DNA of 64,000 bases from JAAZBW01 sp035647855 (GTDB taxonomy: Bacteria > Actinomycetota > Actinomycetes > Actinomycetales > Actinomycetaceae), in NCBI GenBank assembly GCA_035647855.1, contig DASRMP010000003.1, positions 1 to 64,000 of the forward strand, read 5' to 3'. The notes beneath the pieces are model-generated. The model saw only the letters and a program-made list of their open reading frames with translations, was not told the origin of the DNA and did not search any database. Below, in pieces: positions 1-7,876 of this stretch (within the stretch, counting starts at the first letter, position 1; each line of letters opens with the position of its first letter). The translations under genes and the position numbers were made by a program.

Positions 1-2
1 CA

Positions 3-902
3 CCCGTTCTCTGGCCGTTGACCGGCGAGGTGGTGGGGGACCCGGCCCGCCTGGGCGAGACGCCCGTGGTGGGCATCAAGGTGGAGAACACGACGGCGGC
101 CCGTCCTTGGGTGGGACTCAACCGGGCGGATGTCGTGTTCGTGGAGATGGTCGAGGCCGGACTTACGCGATTCCACGCGGTATACCAGTCGGACGTGCCG
201 GCCGTGGTCGGACCAGTTCGCAGCCTCCGTCCGATGGATGCCGCGATCCTCGGGCCGTGGAACGGCACGCTTCTCGCGTCGGGTGGCGCCGGGTCCTTCA
301 TCGCGCGGGTGGAGAGCGCCGTTGCGTTGCAGACCCAGGACCGCGGTGACGCGGGCTTCTACCGCGACAACCAGAGCTTCGGCGCTCGGCGTGCCCCCCA
401 CAATGTCTTCGTCGACATGGAGACGATCCTGCCGTCTTTGCGCCCGGCCGGTGAAGTGCCCCAACTTGCCGAGTTCGGCGAGAGCCCCTCGACCACCGGC
501 GGCGCCCCCGCGAATCTCGTCTCGGTGACCTACCCGGGTGCGCGTTCGGTCTGGGAATACAGTCCCGAGTCCGGCGCCTATCTGCGGTGGGACAACGGCA
601 CGGAATCGGTCGAGACCGACGGGACCCGCATCTCGGCCCGCAACGTCCTGATCCTGGACGTCACGACCCGGGACACAGGAGCGCTTGACGCCGCCCGCAA
701 TCCGGTCCCGGAGACAATCCTCAGCGGCTCCGGCAACCTGCACATGTTCATGGGCGGTCAGGTTGTCCAGGGCACCTGGTCGAAGGGCGGCGACAAGGAG
801 CCGTTCGTCCTGACCACCGCCTCGGGCGAGCCGCTCGTGCTTTCGCCGGGAAGTTCCTGGATAGAACTGCTTCCCGAGCGTGGTCAGGCGAACTGGGAGT
901 AA
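3..902 (+). CDS. DUF3048 (YerB-like) protein, 5' end outside the window
   Basis: The frame is open to the left edge and begins at residues PLTGEVVGDPA, which resemble the PLTG motif at the start of the DUF3048 domain, so only the signal peptide or lipobox region is likely missing. The visible 299 residues cover the whole domain: an early substrate-like segment (GIKVENTTAARPWVGL), a conserved SLRPMDAAILGPWNG stretch, HNVFVDM in the middle, and the C-terminal WSKGGDKEPF and SPGSSWIELLP motifs. Family members are usually secreted lipoproteins of unknown biochemical role (B. subtilis YerB type). A TTG at position 18 could be mistaken for the start, but the coding similarity continues upstream. 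It ends with TAA. The next gene is on the other strand, so it forms the end of a transcription unit. Confidence 0.85.
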   Translation, partial: PVLWPLTGEVVGDPARLGETPVVGIKVENTTAARPWVGLNRADVVFVEMVEAGLTRFHAVYQSDVPAVVGPVRSLRPMDAAILGPWNGTLLASGGAGSFIARVESAVALQTQDRGDAGFYRDNQSFGARRAPHNVFVDMETILPSLRPAGEVPQLAEFGESPSTTGGAPANLVSVTYPGARSVWEYSPESGAYLRWDNGTESVETDGTRISARNVLILDVTTRDTGALDAARNPVPETILSGSGNLHMFMGGQVVQGTWSKGGDKEPFVLTTASGEPLVLSPGSSWIELLPERGQANWE

Positions 903-1227
903 CGAGATCAGCGGGGCGGAGCGGCGATCGCTGCGCGGCCGGACGCCGTTCGCGAGGATGTCCGCACGGGGAAGATTGTATACGTCATACCGAGGGATGA
1001 TGGCAGTCTCCTTCGGAAGGCGGATACCGGCACGCGCGAGGTGGGCTCCGGAATGACGACAGACGGTCTCGCCACCGGCAGAATCTGCCCTGGGAGTTGA
1101 CGGATACGGAGGAGGGACCGAGACCGCTTCTCTCTTGGTAGGAGACCCTTCAGGGTCCTACGGCGCTACGGGGCCCGTCGTTCGGGGGAGCGGCGGGCCC
1201 CTAGCTCGTTTCTGGAAGCAGTCGTTT
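903..1227. other. Intergenic stretch without recognised gene
   Basis: These 325 bases separate the DUF3048 gene from the convergent menB. No reading frame here resembles a protein. The only structure seen is a short inverted repeat, GACCCTTCAGGGTC flanked by TAG/CTA (about 1139-1160), which could end either transcript, although no T-run follows. Two near-identical 14-base direct repeats around TCGTTTCTRGAAGYAG lie at 1206-1235, partly inside the menB stop. Confidence 0.5.
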
Positions 1228-2175
1228 CTAGAAGTAGTAGGGGAACGGCGACCAGTCGGGCGCGCGCTTCTCCACGAACGCGTTCCGGCCTTCCTGCGCC
1301 TCGGGTGTCATGTACGCCAGGCGAGTCGCCTCGCCGGCAAAGACCTGCTGGCCTGCGAGTCCGTCGTCGGCGAGGTTGAACGCGAATTTGATCATGCGGA
1401 TCGCCTGCGGCGATTTCGACGCGACGACGGCGGCCCACTGCCGGGCCACGTTCTCGATCTCGCCGTGGTCGGCGACCTCGTTGACCACACCCCAGCGTTC
1501 GGCGTCATCCGCGGAGTACTCGCGCGCGAGCATGAAGATCTCCCGCGCACGCTTGTCCCCGGCCTGCCGCGCCAGAAGCGCCGATCCGTAACCGGCGTCG
1601 AAGGACCCGACATTCGCGTCCACCTGCATAAAGCGCGCGTGCCGGCGTGACGCCACGGACAGATCGCATACCACGTTCAGCGAATGCCCCCCGCCCGTGG
1701 CCCAGCCCGAGACCGCGGCGATGACCACCTTCGGCATCGTGCGTATGAGCCGCTGCACCTCGAGGATGTGGAGCCTGCCCGCCCGGGCCGGGTCGATGCG
1801 CTCACGTCGAGCCGCAAGGTCCACCTCGTCGTCGGTGTCGTCGACCTCGTAGCGATACCCATCGGTGCCGCGGATTCGCTGGTCGCCCCCGGAGCAGAAC
1901 GCCCAGCCGCCGTCCTTGGGGGAAGGACCGTTCCCGGTGAGGATCACCGCCGCCACGTCCGGACTCATCCGGGCGTGGTCGAGCGCGCGGTAGAGCTCGT
2001 CGACGCCATGCGGCCGGAACGCGTTGCGGACCTCCGGCCGATCGAAGGCCACGCGCACGACCGGCAGATCCGCGCCGGTCTCGTCGATGCCGCGGTGGTA
2101 GGTGATGTCCGTGAAGTCGAATCCCTCGATGGTCCGCCACAGCGACGGGTCGAAGGGCTGGTCCGTGGTGCTCAT
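1228..2175 (-). CDS. menB: 1,4-dihydroxy-2-naphthoyl-CoA synthase (MenB)
   Basis: MenB is a crotonase-fold enzyme that cyclises o-succinylbenzoyl-CoA to 1,4-dihydroxy-2-naphthoyl-CoA in menaquinone synthesis. The 315-residue product matches the usual actinobacterial length of about 300-315. Visible features are the N-terminal MenB segment ending in DITYHRG, the crotonase core RPEVRNAFRP, the CoA/oxyanion loop GWAFCSGGDQRIRG, the active-site segment VDANVGSFDAGYG, and the C-terminal PDWSPFPYYF tail typical of MenB. The ATG at 2175 (MSTTDQPFDP) was preferred to an in-frame start at 2277, because the latter would overlap the divergent menF and adds residues unlike the family. There is no clear Shine-Dalgarno sequence; a TAGGCT -10-like box seven bases before the ATG suggests a leaderless message. 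It is divergent from menF-menC-menD. Confidence 0.95.
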   Translation of the reverse strand: MSTTDQPFDPSLWRTIEGFDFTDITYHRGIDETGADLPVVRVAFDRPEVRNAFRPHGVDELYRALDHARMSPDVAAVILTGNGPSPKDGGWAFCSGGDQRIRGTDGYRYEVDDTDDEVDLAARRERIDPARAGRLHILEVQRLIRTMPKVVIAAVSGWATGGGHSLNVVCDLSVASRRHARFMQVDANVGSFDAGYGSALLARQAGDKRAREIFMLAREYSADDAERWGVVNEVADHGEIENVARQWAAVVASKSPQAIRMIKFAFNLADDGLAGQQVFAGEATRLAYMTPEAQEGRNAFVEKRAPDWSPFPYYF

Positions 2176-2182
2176 GGGGTCG

Positions 2183-2207
2183 AGCCTACGGTCCGTGAGA
2201 GTAGGCT
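2183..2207. promoter_or_regulatory. Mirrored -10 boxes between menB and menF
   Basis: The minus-strand TAGGCT (2188-2183) lies 7 nt before the menB ATG, and the plus-strand TAGGCT (2202-2207) lies 8 nt before the proposed menF GTG. The two boxes form an inverted repeat with a 13-bp centre. Such a short distance from -10 box to start codon fits leaderless transcription, which is common in actinobacteria. No convincing -35 boxes are seen. This is inference from sequence only. Confidence 0.45.
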
Positions 2208-2215
2208 GTGACACC

Positions 2216-3400
2216 GTGCCCCGCTCTCCCGCCACATCCATCCACGAACCGCTGGACGCCAGCCTCCGGCGTGGCACGCCGCACGTCTGGGTTACGCCTG
2301 CGAACTCCGGCGGCGAGCGCCGCGCGCTACTGGGCTGGGGCGAGCGTCACCGGATGGAGGCCTTCGGTCCGGGCCGGTTCCGGGAACTTGCCGCGGCGTT
2401 CGAGGAGTACGCGGGCAGCGATCCCGGCGCCCACGCCTTCGTGACCGTCACATTCGCTGCGGAGTCCGAGGTCGCCTCCGTCCTCATCGTTCCCGAGTCG
2501 CTCGGCCGGTGGGAGAGCGGGATTCTGCACGTCCAGGGGATGGTGCCGGAGCCGGCCCCCGAGCGGCCACTCGAGGAACTCGACATCCTCCCGGGCCGGC
2601 TCACGCGCGAGGGGTTCCGCCACGCCGTCGCCGAGGCTCTCCATCGCATCGCGCAGGGCGAGGCGGAGAAGGTGGTGGTTGCGCGGGACCTGCTCGCCGT
2701 AGGGCCCCATCCGATCGACCTGCCCGCCGTGCTGGTACGGCTGGTTCACGCGAATCCGGGCGCCATGATCTTCCACGTGGACGGGATGTTCGGCGCGAGC
2801 CCGGAACTGCTGATCCGCCGCGATGGTGATCGGCTGACCTCCCGGGTGCTGGCGGGTTCGATTCCCGCCACCGGCGAGGGAGCCGTGGATGCTGCCGCTG
2901 CCGCGAGTCTCGCCGCATCCGCGAAGGACGCCGCAGAGCACGAGTATGCGGTCCGCTCCGTCGCCGACCGGCTCGCCACAGTGGCCGAGGTTCGAGTTGC
3001 CGAGACGACCGTCCTGAGCCTGACCACGATCCAGCACCTTGCCACGGACATCTCCGGTGTCCTGCGCGAGGCGCTGAGCGCGATCGCCCTCGCCGAACTC
3101 GTCCACCCGTCCGCCGCCGTCTGCGGCACTCCCACCGACGTCGCGGGTCGCATTATCGCCGAACTCGAGGGCTTCGATCGCGGGCGCTACGCGGGGCCCG
3201 TGGGCTGGCTCAACGCCGACGGCGACGGCGAGTTCGCAATCGCCCTCCGTTGCGGCCAACTCTCCGACGACGGCGCCTCCGTCCGCCTGTACGCGGGCGG
3301 CGGGGTGGTCGCAGGTTCCGTCCCGTCCGACGAACTGGCCGAGAGCGCGCAGAAGTTCCTGCCCGTTTACCACGCTCTCTCTCCGGTGGCGCGCCCCTGA
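2216..3400 (+). CDS. menF: Isochorismate synthase (MenF type)
   Basis: The product converts chorismate to isochorismate, the entry step of menaquinone synthesis. It has 394 residues with a chorismate-binding domain in the C-terminal two thirds: VVVARDLLA, GASPELLIRR, LAGSIPATGEG, SAKDAAEHEYAV, HPSAAVCGTPTDVA and GPVGWLNADGDGEFAIALR, the last carrying the Mg-binding acidic residues. The GTG at 2216 (VPRSPATS) is proposed because it follows a -10-like TAGGCT at leaderless distance and avoids overlap with menB; GTG 2195 and ATG 2102 are in frame but overlap the menB start. Anthranilate or salicylate synthase would look alike, but the position directly before menC and menD makes MenF the best call. 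The menC ATG follows one base after its stop. Confidence 0.88.
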   Translation: MPRSPATSIHEPLDASLRRGTPHVWVTPANSGGERRALLGWGERHRMEAFGPGRFRELAAAFEEYAGSDPGAHAFVTVTFAAESEVASVLIVPESLGRWESGILHVQGMVPEPAPERPLEELDILPGRLTREGFRHAVAEALHRIAQGEAEKVVVARDLLAVGPHPIDLPAVLVRLVHANPGAMIFHVDGMFGASPELLIRRDGDRLTSRVLAGSIPATGEGAVDAAAAASLAASAKDAAEHEYAVRSVADRLATVAEVRVAETTVLSLTTIQHLATDISGVLREALSAIALAELVHPSAAVCGTPTDVAGRIIAELEGFDRGRYAGPVGWLNADGDGEFAIALRCGQLSDDGASVRLYAGGGVVAGSVPSDELAESAQKFLPVYHALSPVARP

Positions 3401-3401
3401 C

Positions 3402-4403
3402 ATGCCTGCCCTCGCCTACTCGACGGAACTCACGAGCCGTTTCCGCGGACTGACCCGCCGTGACGGCCTGCTGCTGCGCGGCCCCGCTGGCTGGTCCGAG
3501 TTCTCACCGTTCCACGAGTACGACGACTGGGCGTGCGTCCCCTGGCTGCGCGCGGCCATCGACGCCGCCACCAGCGGTTATCCCGCTCCGCTCCGAGACC
3601 GCGTGCGGGTCAACGTGACGGTCCCGGCGGTCGGACCGGAACGTGCCCACGAGATTGTGAGCTCCTCCGGCTGCGCGACCGCCAAGGTCAAGGTCGCCGA
3701 ACCGAGTCAGACTCTCGCGGAGGCCGAGGAGCGCCTCGAGGCCGTGCGGGACGCGCTCGGGCCGTCCGGAGCGATCCGGATCGATGCCAATGGCGCCTGG
3801 TTCGTGGGGGAGGCGCTCGCGGCGATTCCGAGACTCGACCGAGCCGCCGGCGGCCTCCAGTACGTGGAGCAGCCATGCGAGACCGTGGAGGAGCTGGCGG
3901 CCGTCCGGCGCGCCGTTGGTGTGCCGATCGCAGCCGACGAGTCCATCCGGCGCGCGGCCGATCCTATGCGAGTCGTGCGACTCGCCGCCGCCGACGTCAT
4001 CGTGCTCAAAGTGCAGCCGCTCGGCGGGGTGCGCGCCTGCCTCGACCTCGCAGAACGGGCAGGCCTGCCCGTTGTCGTCTCATCCGCGCTGGAATCCAGC
4101 GTCGGCATCGCCGCCGGCGTCGCGCTCGCGGCAGCACTTCCCGCGGCCGGCGTCGCGCTCGCGGCCGGCCCGCTCGCGAGCGGACTCGCCACCGTCCAGC
4201 TATTCGGGACAGACGTCGCCGATCGTCCGCTGCTTCCCGAACGCGGCGCCGTCGCGGTCCGCGCTGTCGAGCCCGCCCTCGACAACTCCACCTGGCTCGC
4301 CGACGACGCCACAACCTCCTGGTGGATAGAGCGCGCCCGCAGGGTGGGAGAGTTGCTCACGCCGGAGGAGCGGCAGGCACTGGCAGAATTGCTGGCACCA
4401 TGA
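3402..4403 (+). CDS. menC: o-succinylbenzoate synthase (MenC)
   Basis: MenC dehydrates the SHCHC intermediate to o-succinylbenzoate. The 333-residue protein belongs to the enolase superfamily. The catalytic Lys pair is in ATAKVKVAEP, the three metal ligands are Asp in IRIDANGAW, Glu in YVEQPC and Asp in IAADESIR, and the second catalytic Lys is in VIVLKVQPLGG; SSALESSVG closes the barrel. It starts at an ATG one base after the menF stop, and its TGA overlaps the menD ATG (ATGA), so menF-menC-menD are translationally coupled. Confidence 0.94.
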   Translation: MPALAYSTELTSRFRGLTRRDGLLLRGPAGWSEFSPFHEYDDWACVPWLRAAIDAATSGYPAPLRDRVRVNVTVPAVGPERAHEIVSSSGCATAKVKVAEPSQTLAEAEERLEAVRDALGPSGAIRIDANGAWFVGEALAAIPRLDRAAGGLQYVEQPCETVEELAAVRRAVGVPIAADESIRRAADPMRVVRLAAADVIVLKVQPLGGVRACLDLAERAGLPVVVSSALESSVGIAAGVALAAALPAAGVALAAGPLASGLATVQLFGTDVADRPLLPERGAVAVRAVEPALDNSTWLADDATTSWWIERARRVGELLTPEERQALAELLAP

Positions 4404-6172
4404 CCTCGCCCGAGCAGCAGCCGCTCAGCCGGCCCGGCGCGATCGCGCTGGCACGCACGCTGATCGCCGAACTGGTTGCCGCCGGCGTGCGCGACGTCGT
4501 GCTGTCTCCCGGTTCCCGCTCCGCTCCCCTCGCCTACGCGCTCTCGGACGCGCACGACGCCGGCTGGCTGCGCCTCGTGGTCCGGCTGGACGAACGCGGA
4601 GCCGGATTCGTCGCGCTCGGCCTGACCCGCGCCGGCGACGCCCCGCGCCCTGTCGCCGTCGTGACCACCTCGGGCACCGCCGTCGCGAACCTCCACCCGG
4701 CAGTCCTCGAGGCATCGCATGCGGGGGACCCGCTCGTCGTCGTGACGGCGGACCGGCCCCACGAGTGGCGTGACACGGGCGCGAACCAGGCCACCGTGCA
4801 GCCCGGAATCTTCGGCACGGCACCCCGCTGGCAGGCCGATCTCCCGGCCGGTTTCGCCCCCGCCGCCGTGCGCGGGGTCGTGACCAGGGCCGTTGCGGCC
4901 GCGACCGGGGCGCTCACCCTCGATCCGGGTCCCGTCCACCTCAATGTCGCGCTCGCCGAACCGCTCGTTCCCGACGTCGCGCTCGCCGAACCGCTCTACC
5001 CGGATTTGGCGCGCTCGAGGTCGAGTGGCCCGCTCGCCCGCGCCGAGGAGCCGAACTCTCCCGATTGGGTCGGCGCGGGACTGCCGCGGCCGGTCGTCGT
5101 GGAGCCGAACGCTCCGAACGCCGTGGACCTCCCCGCCGGCCGGCGCACCATCCTCATCGTGGGTGACCGCGCCGGAGCGCGCTGGCACGCCGCCGGACGC
5201 CAGGCCGGCTGGCCGGTGCTCGCCGAACCGACCTCGGGCGCCCGCTTCCCGGGCGTGATCCGCCACTACCGCGACCTGCTCGAAGCAGGACTCGGCGACG
5301 ACGCGGAGCGCATCGTCGTCACCGGGCATCCGACCCTCTCCCGGCCGGTCGCGCGGTTGCTGGCGCGCGGGGACGTGGAGATCGTCGTCGTCGGGAATCA
5401 GCGCTGGACTGACGTGGCGGGTGTGGCCGCGCGGATCGTCGGCGACCTGGCAGTGCCAGACGCCGAGCCCTCTGACACGGCGTGGCTCGATCACTGGCGG
5501 GCCGCTGATCAGGCACTACACGGCGTCGTGGAGGAGCGGGGGCTACTCAGTGGCGCGGAGCGGGTCGCATCCGCGGTGTGGGACGCGCAGGTACCCACGC
5601 TGGTGCTCGGGTCGTCCAACGCGGTCCGCGCCGTCGACGGGGTTGCGGGAGGCAGGGACGACGGCGCCCGGGTTGTCGGGCATCGCGGGCTCGGCGGCAT
5701 CGACGGCACGATCGGCACGGCCACCGGACTCGCGCTCGGAACCGGCGCGCCGGTGCGGACGATGCTCGGTGACCTGACGTTCCTCCACGACGCAATGAGT
5801 CTGCTGCGGGGCTCGCGCGAGAATGAGGTGGACCTGCAGGTGGTCGTCCTCAATGACCGCGGCGGAGCCATCTTCGAGACGCTCGAGCACGGTGAGATCT
5901 CTCACCGGAGCGTGAGCGCACGGCATACGTTCGAGCGGATTTTCCTGACGCCTCAGCATGCGGACATTGGCCTGATCGCGGGCGGCCTGGACGCCTCGCA
6001 CACTGCGGTGGACCTCACGGAGCCTGGCGCGCTCGAACGCCTCGCATCTTTGCTCGCCGAGCCGATCAGGGGCCGGTCGATCGTCGAGGTGGTGCTCGGG
6101 CGCGAGGACCTCGCAGGCGTGGTGCGGCGGCGTGTCGCGGCGGCCCGCGAGATCCGGCGGACCCTCGGCTGA
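4400..6172 (+). CDS. menD: SEPHCHC synthase (MenD)
   Basis: MenD is a thiamine-diphosphate enzyme that adds a succinic semialdehyde unit from 2-oxoglutarate to isochorismate, giving SEPHCHC. The 590-residue product shows the N-terminal pyrimidine-binding domain (VLSPGSRSAPLAYAL, the glutamate region in RLDERGAGFVALG, VTTSGTAVANLHPAVLEA, TADRPHEWRDTGANQ). The C-terminal cofactor domain has GHRGLGGIDGTIGTATGLAL and the metal site MLGDLTFLHD to VVVLNDRGGAIF. The ATG at 4400 overlaps the menC stop by four bases and gives the standard length; a longer in-frame extension back to 3533 is a shadow of menC. Residues 188-205 contain a near-duplicate (EPLVPDVALAEPLYPD) encoded by a short tandem DNA repeat. 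A repeat island follows directly. Confidence 0.95.
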   Translation: MTSPEQQPLSRPGAIALARTLIAELVAAGVRDVVLSPGSRSAPLAYALSDAHDAGWLRLVVRLDERGAGFVALGLTRAGDAPRPVAVVTTSGTAVANLHPAVLEASHAGDPLVVVTADRPHEWRDTGANQATVQPGIFGTAPRWQADLPAGFAPAAVRGVVTRAVAAATGALTLDPGPVHLNVALAEPLVPDVALAEPLYPDLARSRSSGPLARAEEPNSPDWVGAGLPRPVVVEPNAPNAVDLPAGRRTILIVGDRAGARWHAAGRQAGWPVLAEPTSGARFPGVIRHYRDLLEAGLGDDAERIVVTGHPTLSRPVARLLARGDVEIVVVGNQRWTDVAGVAARIVGDLAVPDAEPSDTAWLDHWRAADQALHGVVEERGLLSGAERVASAVWDAQVPTLVLGSSNAVRAVDGVAGGRDDGARVVGHRGLGGIDGTIGTATGLALGTGAPVRTMLGDLTFLHDAMSLLRGSRENEVDLQVVVLNDRGGAIFETLEHGEISHRSVSARHTFERIFLTPQHADIGLIAGGLDASHTAVDLTEPGALERLASLLAEPIRGRSIVEVVLGREDLAGVVRRRVAAAREIRRTLG

Positions 6173-6201
6173 GTCGCAGACAGTTCGCGCCGCCGCCCGG
6201 A

Positions 6202-6310
6202 GCGTCCTGTGCGATTCCGCACGGCGGGTCCTGTGTGATTCCGCTCGGAGCGTGCTGTGCGATTTCGCTCGGAGCGTGTTGTGCGATTCCGCTCGGAGCG
6301 TGCTGCGCGA
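6202..6310 (+). repeat. 24-bp tandem repeat, four units plus a partial
   Basis: Units start at 6202, 6226, 6250 and 6274, with a partial fifth at 6298. The consensus is GCGTGCTGTGCGATTCCGCT followed by CGGA. They begin 29 bases after the menD stop. The period is a multiple of three, so any reading frame shows an eight-residue repeat (RSVLCDSA in one frame), but nothing else suggests coding. Confidence 0.85.
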
Positions 6311-6391
6311 GGGCGTGCTGCCATTTCTCGGTGGCGGTGGCTGCGGCTGCGGCTGCGGCCACCGGACACTCCACAACCACACTCCCGGGAA

Positions 6392-6460
6392 TCGGAACGC
6401 AGGGTTCAACCGCGAAATCGGGCTTGAAGCGCGCATTTCGGGTCCCCGAAGCGAGCTGGG
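6392..6460 (+). repeat. Degenerate copy of repeat family A
   Basis: The stretch TTCAACCGCGAAATCGGGC followed by GCGCATTTCGGGTCCCCGAA resembles the much better conserved units at 44417-44667 (TTGAACCGCGAATTCCTG, then TTTTGCGTCCCCGGAGCGGG). It runs straight into the family B array. Confidence 0.6.
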
Positions 6461-6743
6461 GAACTCCGCACCTCCGTCGGGGCCCGGAACCGGGCCGCTG
6501 GGGAACTTCGCACCTCGTCTTGTCGCTCACCCGGCGTCGCTGGGGAACTTGGCACCTCGTCTGCTACCCCGAGGCCGCTCAGTGGGGAACTTCTCACCTC
6601 GACTACGGGGTGCGAAGTTCCCCACAAGGTCTGAAGTTCCCCAGCGCACCGCCCAGACGGGGTCTGAAGTTCCCCAGCGCACCGCCCAGACGGGGTCTGA
6701 AGTTCCCCAGCGCACCGCCCAGACGGGGTCTGAAGTTCCCCAG
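6456..6743. repeat. Family B array: GGGGAACTTC copies in both orientations
   Basis: Four plus-oriented copies of a CTGGGGAACTTCGCACCTC-like unit are followed, after a central CTCGACTACGGGGTGCGAAG, by five minus-oriented copies (GGTCTGAAGTTCCCCAGCG). The minus-oriented part includes three nearly perfect 33-bp tandem units at 6628-6660, 6661-6693 and 6694-6726, with a partial fourth. The array as a whole is a very long imperfect inverted repeat that would fold if transcribed. A related array in reverse order is at 52045-52294. Reading frames here are repetitive (GELQTPSGRCA) and are not regarded as genes. Confidence 0.85.
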
Positions 6744-6979
6744 CGACCGATCTTCGGTGTCCACGGCCGTGAGGGCGCACGTTCGTCACATTGGCGGTTT
6801 GTGATGCCACTGGTCGCAGGACGCGGAATGGTCGCGGGAACCGCGGCGGCCCACGACCTCCGCGACCAACCACGGGCATACGCTCGACTCCCCGCCCCGC
6901 AGCGGACTCCAACCCCGGATTCACTGCCCAACTTCAAGTGACTACGGAACCCCACCCACCTTCACAGCCCTCCACCGCA

Positions 6980-7055
6980 CTCCGGAGACGCTAAACGCAT
7001 GCTTGAGCGGCCAAATCCTGCCGCAAACCGACATTTTGCGTCCCCGGAGCGGGCT
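6980..7055 (+). repeat. Family A repeat copy
   Basis: CTCCGGAGACGC, then TTGAGCGGCCAAATCCTGCC, GCAAACCGACATTTTGCG and TCCCCGGAGCGGGCTG appear in the same order as in the 114-bp units near 44.5 kb. GCGTCCCCGGAGCG and the upstream CTCCGGAGACGC are nearly inverted repeats, so the unit can form a stem. Confidence 0.7.
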
Positions 7056-7189
7056 GCGGAGCTTCGGCCCCCGAGCATGGGCCGCAGGGTGTCGCAGGTT
7101 CCGCGGCGTGCCGGCGAGACGGTGCGTGAGGGTCCGCAGCGGTGGGTTCTGGCGCTGCTGCGGCGTGAGGGCGCACGTTCGTCACACTG

Positions 7190-7251
7190 GGGCGCACGTT
7201 CGTCACGATGGCGCAGTGACGTCACTGCGCCATCGTGACGAACGTGCGCCC
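7190..7251. repeat. Perfect 62-bp palindrome at the centre of the family C array
   Basis: Bases 7190-7220 are the exact reverse complement of 7221-7251. The centre is GCAGTGACGTCACTGC, flanked on each side by a full 16-bp family C unit pointing outward. Shorter or imperfect versions of the same centre are at 44757-44778 and 51893-51930. Confidence 0.95.
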
Positions 7252-7737
7252 TCGGCATTGTGCGTGTGACGGACGTGCGCCATGCGGTGACGGTCGTGCG
7301 CCCCCATGTGACGAACGCCAGCCCTCTCGTGACGATCGTGCGCCGTCGCTCCGCCGGTGTGACGATCATGCGCCCTCATGTGACGAACGTGCGCCACAGC
7401 GTTGGGAGATGGGAAGAGATGTGACGATCGTGCGCCATGCGGTGACGATCGTGCGCCGCGGCGTTGGGAGATGGGAAGGGATGTGACGATCGTGCGCCAT
7501 GCGGTGACGTTCGTGCGCCGCGGCGTTCGAGGCGGGGAAGGGGTGTGACGGACGTGCGCCCTCGGTGCGGGCTGGGAATCCCGTGTGCGATGACGCGCTC
7601 CCGTGTGGCGGATGGGCGCCCGATGTGAGGACCGTGCGCCAATTCCGCTGGATCGCGGCGAAAAACCGGCAGGCGCGGACCTTCGGAACTCATCGATGCC
7701 AGCCTCTCGGAGGGCGATGGCGGAAAGTCCGCCCGAA

Positions 7738-7876
7738 TCGCGGGAACTCAGCGCGTGCGCACGAAGGTGGGCCGACTTCAGTCGCGGGACTCAGCACGCG
7801 CACGCGGAGGTAGGCCGACTTCAATCGCGGGAACTCCGCGTGCACGCGGAGCCAGCCCAACTCCGGTCGCGGGCAG
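7738..7876 (+). repeat. 42-44 bp tandem repeat, three units
   Basis: Units start at 7738, 7782 and 7825 with TCGCGGGAACTCMGCRCGTG, followed by a CACGCGGAGGTAGGCCGACT-like half; a fourth start TCGCGGGCAGG is at 7867. This family does not share sequence with families A-C. It fills most of the space between the family C array and the htrA-like gene. Confidence 0.75.

Larger units (their letters stand above)
6774..7560. repeat. Family C array of 16-bp GTGACGATCGTGCGCC units (island 1)
   Basis: About fifteen copies of a 16-bp unit with consensus GTGACG-WW-CGTGCGCC are seen. Copies left of 7220 (6774, near 7169 and at 7191) read in the minus orientation; those right of it (7236, 7267, 7288, 7329, 7360, 7380, 7421, 7442, 7483, 7504, 7545) read plus. 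A copy at 7309 has decayed to GTGACGAACGCCAGCC. Spacers are 4-30 bp. From 7421 two 62-bp tandem units occur (7421-7482, 7483-7544), each holding two 16-mers and a GCGGCGTTGGGAGATGGGAA-like spacer. Degenerate traces continue to 7640. The unit core ACGATCGT is itself palindromic. Confidence 0.88.

Noticed and set aside
3533..4399. N-terminal extension of MenD back to 3533
   Set aside because: It is the second frame of menC; the MenD family starts at the ATG at 4400.
6456..6743. Intrinsic terminator array after menD
   Set aside because: The arms are long and imperfect, with no T-runs, and similar arrays occur away from operon ends; kept only as a repeat.
7190..7251. Origin of replication or attachment site
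   Set aside because: No dnaA gene or DnaA boxes, no integrase and no tRNA-end duplication are near; the palindrome recurs at three places in the window.
6132..7397. Open reading frames in island 1 with repeats such as VTNVRP, GELQTPSGRCA and RSVLCDSA
   Set aside because: They exist in several frames and both strands of repeat DNA, have no starts with ribosome sites and no domain; the DNA units and not the frames are conserved.
6774..7560. CRISPR array
   Set aside because: Repeats are only 16 bp, change orientation at a centre, spacers are 4-30 bp and some spacers recur; no cas genes are near.
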